A stretch of 5,010 nt of DNA from Phycisphaerales bacterium (GTDB lineage: Bacteria > Planctomycetota > Phycisphaerae > Sedimentisphaerales > Anaerobacaceae). The position numbers and the translations under genes are program-made. Every line of letters begins with the position of its first letter. Positions within the stretch are counted from its first letter, which is position 1. The DNA lies in NCBI GenBank assembly GCA_011057845.1, contig DSDB01000203.1:1-5010 (forward strand), read 5' to 3'. The notes beneath the pieces were generated by a model, which did no database searches, was not told where the DNA came from, and saw only the letters and a program-made list of their open reading frames with translations. This document shows, in pieces, positions 1 to 5,010 of this stretch.

Positions 1-77
1 ACGGCACTTGCCCATCCTACCCCTTTCCGGGGTGCGACGGTCCGTCCGTATCGAGTAAGAATGATTCGCCAGGTCAT
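1..77 (-). CDS. Possible start of a downstream gene, partial, unknown function
   Basis: I do not recognise this product. An ATG at 77-75 is preceded by a GGAGGA ribosome-binding sequence (minus strand, 90-85) at a 7-base spacing, the best start signal in the window. The frame is open for 25 codons to the window edge and begins MTWRIILTRYGRTVA. It starts 70 bases after the stop of the propeller gene, on the same strand, so it could be the third gene of that unit. Against it, the third codon positions are only about half G or C, visibly less than in the neighbouring genes, and no domain can be judged from 25 residues. The stretch also contains two small perfect dyads (19-33 and 36-46), so it could be non-coding structured sequence with a chance start. 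Confidence 0.3.
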   Translation of the reverse strand, partial: MTWRIILTRYGRTVAPRKGVGWASA

Positions 78-84
78 TGAAATG

Positions 85-90
85 TCCTCC
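85..90 (-). promoter_or_regulatory. Strong Shine-Dalgarno site before the possible gene at 77-1
   Basis: The minus strand reads GGAGGA, a near-perfect anti-16S complement, and 7 bases separate it from ATG at 77-75. It is the main reason for proposing a gene there. A six-base match can arise by chance in GC-rich DNA. Confidence 0.4.
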
Positions 91-109
91 AGTCAGCCCG
101 ACGGGCGAC

Positions 110-145
110 GGTTTTGGGCTTTGGGCTTTGGTTTTGGGTTTTCCG
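110..145 (+). repeat. Telomere-like G/T tract with quadruplex potential
   Basis: On the plus strand, runs of G alternate with four-base C/T spacers: GG at 110-111, GGG at 116-118, GGG at 123-125, GG at 130-131 and GGG at 136-138, followed by TTTTCC. The spacing is regular at 6 to 7 bases. It lies wholly in the gap just after the propeller stop codon (150-148), so the transcript of that gene would carry the C/A-rich complement. Four or five G runs with short loops could form a two-tier G-quadruplex in the plus strand, although two runs are only GG. It may equally be simple low-complexity sequence. Confidence 0.5.
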
Positions 146-147
146 TT

Positions 148-1518
148 TCAGCTTTTTGGTTTCTTTTCGATAGCGATCAGATCCGTTCGCGTGCGACCGT
201 CCTGGGTGATTCTCGAAAGCGTATAGACCGTCCCATCTTTTCCGATGGCGATGGAGTTGACGTAAGCGGGTCGGTGGCCGTTGGCGAAGAAGATCGCCCC
301 ATGGTCGGCGTACCTGCCTGATGGAATGTCATACGTGATCAGGTGCAGATTCTCGATGCCCTTGGATTCGCCCATCGCGGTGCTACTCTTGCCGCGCACC
401 CGTTTGCCATCCACGTAGACAGGCCCACCCGTCAGATAGTACAGCGTGCGGCCGTCGGGACCCAGCGCAAAGCCCAGGTAGCCGTAGCTGAACTGGTCGA
501 ACATGCCGCTTCGCTTGGAGGGCAGGGAGGTCAGCCGCTCCAGCACCTCGACGCGCGGGACCGCCGGATCAAACCGGAACAGATACCCGGAGTTGCCGTG
601 TACGCCGTAGACGACCTTCTGGTCATCATGCCAGACAGTTTGTCGCCAGTTGTAGCCCATGTGGCCGGGCGAGGTCGGGTCGTAGAGCCCGAAGTAATCT
701 TTCTTCATATCCTCGTCCGCAACCTTCTCGATGGCGTCCCGGTCGTAACGGTATCGAAGGATGTCGCCGTCGCCGGTGGTGAAGTAGGCCGAACCGTCGC
801 CGGGGTCGACCACGAGGCTGCGGCAGATGGTGCGGTATTCCTGTCCCTTGCCGTCTTCGCCCAGCTTGGCGGTCAGACCGAGGTCCCGCAGCTCCCGCCG
901 GGTCAGATCATACCGGATGAAACGGCCGGTCGGCCAGGTCAGGCCGTAGAGCCGGCCGCGGCGGGTATCCATCCCCATCGTGAGAATCCCCTCGCCGCGG
1001 GGCGCGACGGCCAACTCTTCAAAGGTGCCGCCGGCCATGTCATAAGCAAGGAAATGCCCGCCCGGATAGGGCTTGTAGCCGGCCGGGGGGATACCGATCT
1101 TCTCCATCCCGTCGATGATGGAGTAGTAGCCGACGTGCGTGGCGAAATAGAGCTTGCCCTCATGCTCTACGAAGTTCACGTGCGACTTGCCCTGGGCGAT
1201 GGTCCGCAGCCCCTTCTCGCCGCAGGCCTCCGTCAGGTCGCCCACGTGCCGAATCGAGTCGGTGGCCGGGTCGTAGCAGTACATCTGTGCCCCGGTCTGA
1301 TATGATTCCGAAGACAGGACATAGTAGATCCGCCCGTCGCTGCCCGTACCCATCCCGTTGTAGGTATCGTGCGCCAATTCGAAGCCCGAGTTATACGTGC
1401 GCGCCGTCAACCTCGCCGGCTCGTCGGCCCGGACCGGCCCACAAACACACCCAATCAGGGCAAAACCGACCCATACAGTCAACCGCTGAAACTTCTTTCC
1501 TTTCGCTGCATCCGTCAT
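148..1518 (-). CDS. Secreted beta-propeller protein, about seven blades
   Basis: The 456-residue product should be exported. It opens with a basic stretch (KGKKFQR), a hydrophobic segment at about residues 13-27 and a likely signal peptidase I site after VRA (residue 31). L-I-G-C at 21-24 also fits a lipobox, so lipid anchoring is an alternative. The mature part reads as about seven repeats of the type 'xDGRlYy...lxxYDpxtxxxexlg', at roughly residues 55-94, 113-171, 178-214, 233-267, 293-330, 349-408 and 421-452; clear examples are SDGRIYYVLS/CYDPATD and PDGRTLYYLT/TYDIPSG. This is the pattern of a seven-bladed beta-propeller of the SMP-30/YVTN/Kelch-like kind. I see no catalytic motif, so ligand binding, scaffolding or a lyase-like role are all open. 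ATG at 1518 is chosen because a purine-rich AAGGGG precedes it and it puts the signal peptide at the N-terminus. A GTG at 1608 would add 30 residues, bury the signal and has no ribosome-binding site. It follows the isomerase gene by 105 bases. Confidence 0.85.
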   Translation of the reverse strand: MTDAAKGKKFQRLTVWVGFALIGCVCGPVRADEPARLTARTYNSGFELAHDTYNGMGTGSDGRIYYVLSSESYQTGAQMYCYDPATDSIRHVGDLTEACGEKGLRTIAQGKSHVNFVEHEGKLYFATHVGYYSIIDGMEKIGIPPAGYKPYPGGHFLAYDMAGGTFEELAVAPRGEGILTMGMDTRRGRLYGLTWPTGRFIRYDLTRRELRDLGLTAKLGEDGKGQEYRTICRSLVVDPGDGSAYFTTGDGDILRYRYDRDAIEKVADEDMKKDYFGLYDPTSPGHMGYNWRQTVWHDDQKVVYGVHGNSGYLFRFDPAVPRVEVLERLTSLPSKRSGMFDQFSYGYLGFALGPDGRTLYYLTGGPVYVDGKRVRGKSSTAMGESKGIENLHLITYDIPSGRYADHGAIFFANGHRPAYVNSIAIGKDGTVYTLSRITQDGRTRTDLIAIEKKPKS

Positions 1519-1526
1519 CCTGAGCA

Positions 1527-1532
1527 CCCCTT
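1527..1532 (-). promoter_or_regulatory. Ribosome-binding site that fixes the propeller start
   Basis: The minus strand reads AAGGGG eight bases before ATG at 1518-1516. It favours this start over the in-frame GTG at 1608-1606, which has no purine-rich sequence at a suitable distance. It is an imperfect Shine-Dalgarno match. Confidence 0.5.
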
Positions 1533-1623
1533 TGCGTTCTGTTGTCTGAACGGGCTTGTGATATGCCCTGTTGAAACCTGCGCCTTGGTCGACCGGCGTT
1601 TGTGTCACGGCTACCCGGTGCGA

Positions 1624-2502
1624 TCACTTGAACCGGCCGAGCGACCGCACATAGGCCACCGAGTCCTCGATGTCCTTTTCGATTTGTTCCTGCGTCCTGT
1701 CGATCCCCTCAACGCCCTCAATCTCCATGACCAGCGGCCCGCTGTAGCCATGTTCCCTGAGAATGCGCAGCACGCCGGGAATATCCACGACGCCCTTGCC
1801 CAACGCCGGGAAGTTCCACACACGATACTGCCCGTTGTGATCCTTCAACTCGACCGTGGCGACGTAATCGATGATCTTTTGCAACTCCGTGGGCGCATCG
1901 GTGTCCCGGTTATAGAAGTGGATGTTGCCCGCGTCGAAGTTGACCCGCACATGGGGGTGGTCGATCCGCCGCATGGTCTCAAGGTGCACATCGCCGTTGG
2001 TCCCCAGATCGGGGTGGGTCTCAAGGACGATAGTCACGCCATGCGTGCGGGCGATATCCCCAGCTTGCCGCAAACGCTCGTAAATCACCTGTTTATCAGC
2101 CTCGTGCCGTCCGGCCGAGAGGAACATGTACTTGACGCCCATCCGCTCGCAAGTCCGCAGTTGGGCGGCCAGGTCGTCGACACATGCCGGCTGCGAGAGA
2201 TCCGCGCGGCCGCCCATGACCACCGCCGTCAGCCCGTGTTCGGCCAGGCGGCGGCCGACGGCCTCAACCTGGTCCGGCGGCGGCACTCGGATAAACACGT
2301 GGCGGACGCCGATGGACGGCAGATGGCTCCACCCCGCCTGCTCATACTTTCCGTAATTCGACAAACGGCAGGCCAGGACGCTGCTGTCCTGGTCGGTGCT
2401 CGGCCGCGTGGCCGCACATCCGCCGATCATCGCAGACCCCAGAATGCCGAGCACTGCAACCGCCGCAAGTGAGAAGCTCTTGTGTCTCGTCAGATACGCC
2501 AT
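1624..2502 (-). CDS. Lipoprotein-type sugar phosphate isomerase/epimerase-like TIM barrel
   Basis: The 292-residue product looks like a xylose-isomerase-like TIM barrel (AP_endonuc_2 superfamily), whose members use a divalent metal to isomerise or epimerise sugars and related polyols. Visible family landmarks are VLETHPD (Glu161), RVNFDAGNIHFY (Asp190), VELKDHNG (about 217-224), ALGKGVVDIPGVL (233-245) and PLVMEIEG near the C-terminus (Glu260). The Glu and Asp positions match typical metal ligands. The N-terminus is basic (TRHK), then hydrophobic, ending in the lipobox I-G-G-C with Cys29, so the protein is probably exported and lipid-anchored rather than cytoplasmic. That argues for an unphosphorylated sugar substrate, which is inference. 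ATG at 2502 has a moderate GGTGGG ten bases upstream. An in-frame GTG at 2517 would add five residues, has no good ribosome-binding site, and leaves the signal intact. The barrel starts soon after the signal (about residue 40) and the length is normal for the family. The exact reaction cannot be assigned. Confidence 0.88.
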   Translation of the reverse strand: MAYLTRHKSFSLAAVAVLGILGSAMIGGCAATRPSTDQDSSVLACRLSNYGKYEQAGWSHLPSIGVRHVFIRVPPPDQVEAVGRRLAEHGLTAVVMGGRADLSQPACVDDLAAQLRTCERMGVKYMFLSAGRHEADKQVIYERLRQAGDIARTHGVTIVLETHPDLGTNGDVHLETMRRIDHPHVRVNFDAGNIHFYNRDTDAPTELQKIIDYVATVELKDHNGQYRVWNFPALGKGVVDIPGVLRILREHGYSGPLVMEIEGVEGIDRTQEQIEKDIEDSVAYVRSLGRFK

Positions 2503-2520
2503 GGCCGGGTTGCCCACCGA

Positions 2521-2538
2521 TGAACCGATCCGGTTTCA
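2521..2538. promoter_or_regulatory. Imperfect dyad just upstream of the isomerase gene
   Basis: TGAACCG-ATC-CGGTTTCA forms an inverted repeat: five pairs (AACCG/CGGTT) are perfect, and the arms extend to TGA/TCA if one extra T is bulged. It lies 18 bases upstream of the ATG at 2502, so it could be a small operator or a hairpin near the ribosome-binding site. No regulator can be named. Confidence 0.3.
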
Positions 2539-2559
2539 GCACGTTTCCATTGCACGTTT
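2539..2559. repeat. Direct repeat GCACGTTT in the isomerase leader
   Basis: Two exact copies of GCACGTTT occur at 2539-2546 and 2552-2559, 13 bases apart start to start. They sit 37 to 57 bases upstream of the isomerase ATG and directly next to the dyad at 2521-2538. Tandem half-sites at this position can be transcription factor sites, but an 8-base repeat can also be chance. Confidence 0.35.
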
Positions 2560-2571
2560 GCCGCAGGTGCC

Positions 2572-2600
2572 AGCCTACCCGATGCGCCCTCGCAAGACAA
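2572..2600 (-). promoter_or_regulatory. Weak sigma-70-like promoter candidate for the isomerase gene
   Basis: On the minus strand, TTGTCT (2600-2595) and TAGGCT (2577-2572) are separated by exactly 17 bases. They match the -35 and -10 consensus at 4 and 3 of 6 positions. If used, transcription would start near 2565 and the direct repeats at 2539-2559 would lie just downstream of it. The match is poor and the consensus itself is uncertain in this phylum. Confidence 0.15.
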
Positions 2601-2619
2601 GGCTCTCGCAAACGCACCT

Positions 2620-2757
2620 TCATTGAGACGGCCCGTCCGTCTTTACGAAGTAGTACAGCACAGCCCGCTTGTCCTGCCAGTTCGCTGCGATTGGACCGGG
2701 TCTCGGCCAGCGTCCAGAGACCTTCGCGGGTCGGGCAAAACCGCACTTTGTAAACAC
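2620..2757 (-). CDS. Doubtful 45-codon ORF, possibly a gene remnant
   Basis: A minus-strand frame from GTG at 2757-2755 to TGA at 2622-2620 gives 45 residues, with a protein-like second half (ANWQDKRAVLYYFVKTDGPSQ at its end, of which the last 20 are the most convincing). About two thirds of third codon positions are G or C. No proper ribosome-binding site is visible: GGAG directly abuts the GTG. The same frame stays open further upstream into the repeat at 2807-2956, which encodes nothing sensible. It could be the C-terminal remnant of a decayed gene, a small protein or chance. It ends 117 bases before the isomerase ATG. I do not recognise it. Confidence 0.2.
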   Translation of the reverse strand: MFTKCGFARPAKVSGRWPRPGPIAANWQDKRAVLYYFVKTDGPSQ

Positions 2758-2806
2758 CTCCGGCCGCCGAACCCTTGCCGTCGCCTCCTGCTCTTGTGTG
2801 TGGGAA

Positions 2807-2886
2807 GTAGCACGAGCATCCTGCCCGCCAGTCCCACGGGCGTCAACGTAGCACGGGCATCCTGCCCGTGAGTCCCACGGGCGTCT
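2807..2886. repeat. Tandem duplication, 41-bp period
   Basis: The 39 bases starting GTAGCACGAGCATCC at 2807 recur from 2848 with four differences (35 of 39 identical). The first copy has lost the self-complementarity that the second keeps, so the copies have diverged since duplication. The pair forms the left part of the structured repeat at 2807-2956. Confidence 0.8.
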
Positions 2887-2956
2887 CGCCCGTGGAACAG
2901 GGTAAATGGCAGGGCCAAGCCTGGCCTGAGCGAAGCGAATGGGATGCCCATGCTAC
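2807..2956. repeat. Structured intergenic palindromic element, probably dispersed
   Basis: The stretch is packed with inverted repeats. CACGGGCA-TCC-TGCCCGTG (2852-2870) is an 8-bp stem with a 3-base loop. CCACGGGCG-TCT-CGCCCGTGG (2875-2895) is a 9-bp stem with a 3-base loop. GGCCA-AGCC-TGGCC (2913-2926) is a 5-bp stem. The outer ends are also inverted: GTAGCACGGGCATCC (2848-2862) matches the complement of GGATGCCCATGCTAC (2942-2956) at 14 of 15 positions, so the core is about 109 bp, with an extra partial copy on the left. There is no ORF of its own. Similar GC-rich palindromes are, from memory, common between planctomycete genes and give spurious peptides such as 'GQDARAT'. It may be a REP- or MITE-like non-autonomous element, or an mRNA-stabilising 3' structure for the LTD gene, which ends 26 bases away. 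Confidence 0.75.
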
Positions 2957-2982
2957 GACACACCGGCTTCGCCGTCGCAGGG

Positions 2983-5010
2983 TCATGGCCTGCCGGGCGT
3001 CGGAGCAGCGGACCGCCAGTTGGCTACGTCGTTTCCGTAAAGGGCTGGGCCCTTGCGATGCAAGCTGTGGCCGGCCCCATCCGCCGCGGCCGGCCACGGA
3101 TCGCTTCCCAGCGGGTGCGAGCCGTCGCTGTAATTGACACGGTCAACCCGAATGTAATAGCGGATGCCGCTGCCGTCCACATCGCCAGGCATGGAGATTT
3201 CCACCTTCTCGCCGGCGTTGTCAAGGTTGCCGGATTCATACGGCAGCATCTGTACGCCGACCGGCGGCGTACCATAGCACGCAGTAAATGCGGCCGCATC
3301 CTTGACCACCAGCAGATAGCCTCCGGCCGGTATCGTGACCGGCGAAACCGACGGAAACGTCAATTCGATACCATCGGTGAACTTCCACGGCTGTGAGGTG
3401 ATGTAGTCGTAAAGCGTTACAGACGAAGAAGTTATGTTATGCAGCTCGACGTATTCCTCGTTCTGGTTACCGCTGGGCGGGTTGTACATGATCTCGTTGA
3501 TGACAATCGGGCCGACCAGGGGGTAGGCATTGGCGGCGCCGGGAGTCGGGCTGCTCATGGCAACGAAATTGAACGAGCCGTCGCTCTTGCGGTATCGGCC
3601 CAGCGTTACGCCCGTGGCCGAGGCCCCGAAGTCCTCATAATTTCGGTAGCCCGTCAGCACACCATCGATCGCCGAACGCAGGACAACTTCTTCGCCGTTC
3701 TCGCTGAGGGCGAAAGGCACAACGACACCTGGGTCCGTGCTGGCGGCGCCGAAGTGGAGGTTCTCGTAAAAGACGATATAGCCGCCGGCTGGGAGGATCG
3801 TTCCGATGGGAATACGGTATTTCATTCGGCTTGTGTCGCTGCCGTCGTTATCGGAGAGATACCAGCCGCCGATGTTGATCATCTGGCCGGTGGTGTTGTG
3901 CAGCTCGATCCAGTCGGACGCCTCGGCGTGGGAGTGGGCCAGGACCTCGTTGATCACGATGGCCCCGGGTTCAGGAACCACACCGGAATCGTCGAACCCC
4001 GGCGAGCCTCCGACCATGGCGCTGGGCCGCCAGGCGGACTTGTCGGACCATGCATTTGGGGCGGCTTGTGGGTCCCTGATCGTCAGCGAGAAACCCGCCC
4101 CATCGGTTATGGCGTACCAGCCGTCCTTGTAGCGGAAATCGTGAATCGTGGCGCCGACCGCGTCGACCAGTTTCAGCCGCTCACCACTGTTGTCGAGCTG
4201 GCCCGTGTACCGGCCCGCAATGACGGCCGCCAGGCTCACGTCCATTGAGACCAAGGTGTCCGGATTCGATGCGACAAGGACGTATTGACCCGGCGCCAGC
4301 AGCCGATCGCCGAAGGTAAAACGCACCCCGTTGGTGAAGCGGACCTGGTTGAGGTTGATCGTAGCGCCCCCGATGTTGGTCAGTTCGATGTATTCGAGGT
4401 CCTGCGCCGTCCACGAACTGCCGGCGGGCGGCTCGGCGGGATGATACATCAGCTCGGTGATCCGCAGGCTCTCGGCGACCGGGCCGGCCGCGTAGACGGC
4501 CTCGTGGACCGGGCTCCATTGCGCCCCGCTGAGCACACGTGCTTTGACGACGGTTGTCTGCTCGATCGGGACCGGACCGGCATAAGGCAGGGCCGATGGG
4601 CTGATTGAGCCGGCGGCCAGGCCGCCCGTGCCGCCGACCAGTTGGGCCGAAAGCAGAAAATCGGTGCTGGCCGCCGTGTAATTCAGCGCGTGGATGGCCA
4701 GGATGTTGTCGCCGGGATGCAGAAGGCCCAGCCAGGACGAGAGGTCGAAACTCTCCAGGAGAACGGCCAGCGAATCATCGTGGCTACCGAGGGCGCCGGA
4801 ATTCCATTGCAGCGTCTCCGGGGCCGTGCTCGTCTTGCAGACCAGCGTGCCGTTGATATAAGCCGCAAAGCCGTCGTCGTAGCGGACGTTGAGGCTCAGC
4901 CAGGTCAGGCCCGCCAACTGCCCGGCCGTTGTGGTAAATGGAATGCGAATGTAGCAGGTCTGGTTTGTGTTCCGCATCGCGATGACATTGATGGAGAAAT
5001 ACGGCTCGTA
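2983..5010 (-). CDS. Lamin-tail-domain (LTD) surface protein, C-terminal part
   Basis: The frame is open to the window edge, so the true start lies beyond 5010; an internal ATG at 4977 is not a credible start because the homologous-looking sequence continues upstream (YEPYFSINVIA). The visible 675 residues (numbered here from that Met) hold a beta-sandwich at about 1-115 (CYIRIPF, RYDDGFAAYING, ILAIHALN), a chitobiase/Fn3-like linker at about 120-165 (VVKARVLSGAQWSP), then three LTD repeats: about 168-325 (ITELMYHP, EYIELTN, LDNSGERLKL), 338-480 (VINEVLAHS, DWIELHN, LSENGEEVVL) and 490-662 (VINEIMYNP, EYVELHN, LDNAGEKVEI). The second and third end in the typical TPGAAN/TPGRP; the first ends in a related GGSPG. 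LTD domains in bacteria occur in exported proteins and are thought to bind surfaces, carbohydrate or other proteins. In such planctomycete proteins a CotH-kinase-like or other catalytic region is often upstream; that part is not visible here. No C-terminal membrane anchor or sorting signal follows the last LTD. Confidence 0.88.
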   Translation of the reverse strand, partial: YEPYFSINVIAMRNTNQTCYIRIPFTTTAGQLAGLTWLSLNVRYDDGFAAYINGTLVCKTSTAPETLQWNSGALGSHDDSLAVLLESFDLSSWLGLLHPGDNILAIHALNYTAASTDFLLSAQLVGGTGGLAAGSISPSALPYAGPVPIEQTTVVKARVLSGAQWSPVHEAVYAAGPVAESLRITELMYHPAEPPAGSSWTAQDLEYIELTNIGGATINLNQVRFTNGVRFTFGDRLLAPGQYVLVASNPDTLVSMDVSLAAVIAGRYTGQLDNSGERLKLVDAVGATIHDFRYKDGWYAITDGAGFSLTIRDPQAAPNAWSDKSAWRPSAMVGGSPGFDDSGVVPEPGAIVINEVLAHSHAEASDWIELHNTTGQMINIGGWYLSDNDGSDTSRMKYRIPIGTILPAGGYIVFYENLHFGAASTDPGVVVPFALSENGEEVVLRSAIDGVLTGYRNYEDFGASATGVTLGRYRKSDGSFNFVAMSSPTPGAANAYPLVGPIVINEIMYNPPSGNQNEEYVELHNITSSSVTLYDYITSQPWKFTDGIELTFPSVSPVTIPAGGYLLVVKDAAAFTACYGTPPVGVQMLPYESGNLDNAGEKVEISMPGDVDGSGIRYYIRVDRVNYSDGSHPLGSDPWPAAADGAGHSLHRKGPALYGNDVANWRSAAPTPGRP

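Noticed and set aside
92..109. Hairpin after the propeller gene as a terminator
   Set aside because: The stem is short with a bulged A, and no T tract follows on the transcribed strand.
343..1305. 320-codon plus-strand ORF
   Set aside because: It is antisense to the propeller gene; it has no protein-like pattern, and long antisense frames are expected opposite GC-rich coding sequence.
1369..2472. 367-codon plus-strand ORF
   Set aside because: It runs antisense across both the isomerase and the propeller start, while the minus strand has clear domains and signal peptides.
2342..2746. 134-codon minus-strand ORF overlapping the isomerase start
   Set aside because: More than a third of it is an out-of-frame reading of the isomerase gene, and the rest is Arg/Cys-rich with no recognisable pattern.
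2852..2895. Intrinsic terminator for the LTD gene
   Set aside because: The stems are strong, but no T-rich run follows either of them on the minus strand.
2807..2956. CRISPR array
   Set aside because: There are only two adjacent copies with no unique spacers between them, and no cas gene is present.
3152..3190. Dockerin-like calcium loop (GDVDGSG) in the LTD protein
   Set aside because: It is a single occurrence inside the third LTD repeat without the paired loop of a dockerin, so it is part of that domain's own loop.
3963..3980. PEP motif (VPEPG) suggesting a PEP-CTERM sorting signal
   Set aside because: It lies in a linker between LTD repeats with no following membrane segment or basic tail.
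3439..4248. 269-codon plus-strand ORF
   Set aside because: It is antisense to the LTD repeats, which have unmistakable family motifs.

Overview
This is a GC-rich bacterial window that looks like Planctomycetota. The main clue is the long partial gene at the right end. It encodes a secreted protein built of tandem lamin-tail-like (LTD) domains behind a beta-sandwich, with wording such as 'YIRIPF', 'RYDDGFAAYING', 'ITELMYHP' and 'VNYSDGSHP' that I associate with very large planctomycete surface proteins. A signal-peptide-bearing TIM-barrel isomerase, a secreted beta-propeller and 'GCACGGGCATCCTGCCCGTG'-type intergenic palindromes fit the same phylum. The assignment is an inference from protein style, not from a marker gene.

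Every supported gene lies on the minus strand, so transcription runs from right to left. (1) 5010-2983: C-terminal 675 residues of an LTD-repeat protein; its start lies beyond the window. (2) 2982-2503: about 480 bases without a convincing gene. It holds a structured repeat of about 150 bp (2807-2956), a doubtful 45-codon ORF (2757-2620), and a short dyad and direct repeat just upstream of the next gene. (3) 2502-1624: a lipoprotein-type sugar phosphate isomerase/epimerase-like TIM barrel. (4) 1518-148: a secreted protein of about seven beta-propeller blades. (5) 147-78: a short gap with a telomere-like G/T tract. (6) 77-1: a possible start of another gene, supported mainly by a strong Shine-Dalgarno sequence.

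The isomerase and propeller genes are 105 bases apart with no recognisable terminator between them, so they may be co-transcribed. Both products should be exported, which suggests a cell-envelope or periplasmic job in carbohydrate processing; the substrate cannot be read from the sequence. The LTD gene is separated from them by the repeat-rich gap and is probably a separate transcription unit.

I do not see a defence system, phage, CRISPR array, RNA gene or transposase. The best leads for a second look are the structured repeat, the exported TIM-barrel enzyme, and the dyad plus direct repeat before it. The long plus-strand ORFs (343-1305, 1369-2472, 3439-4248) are antisense shadows of real genes.
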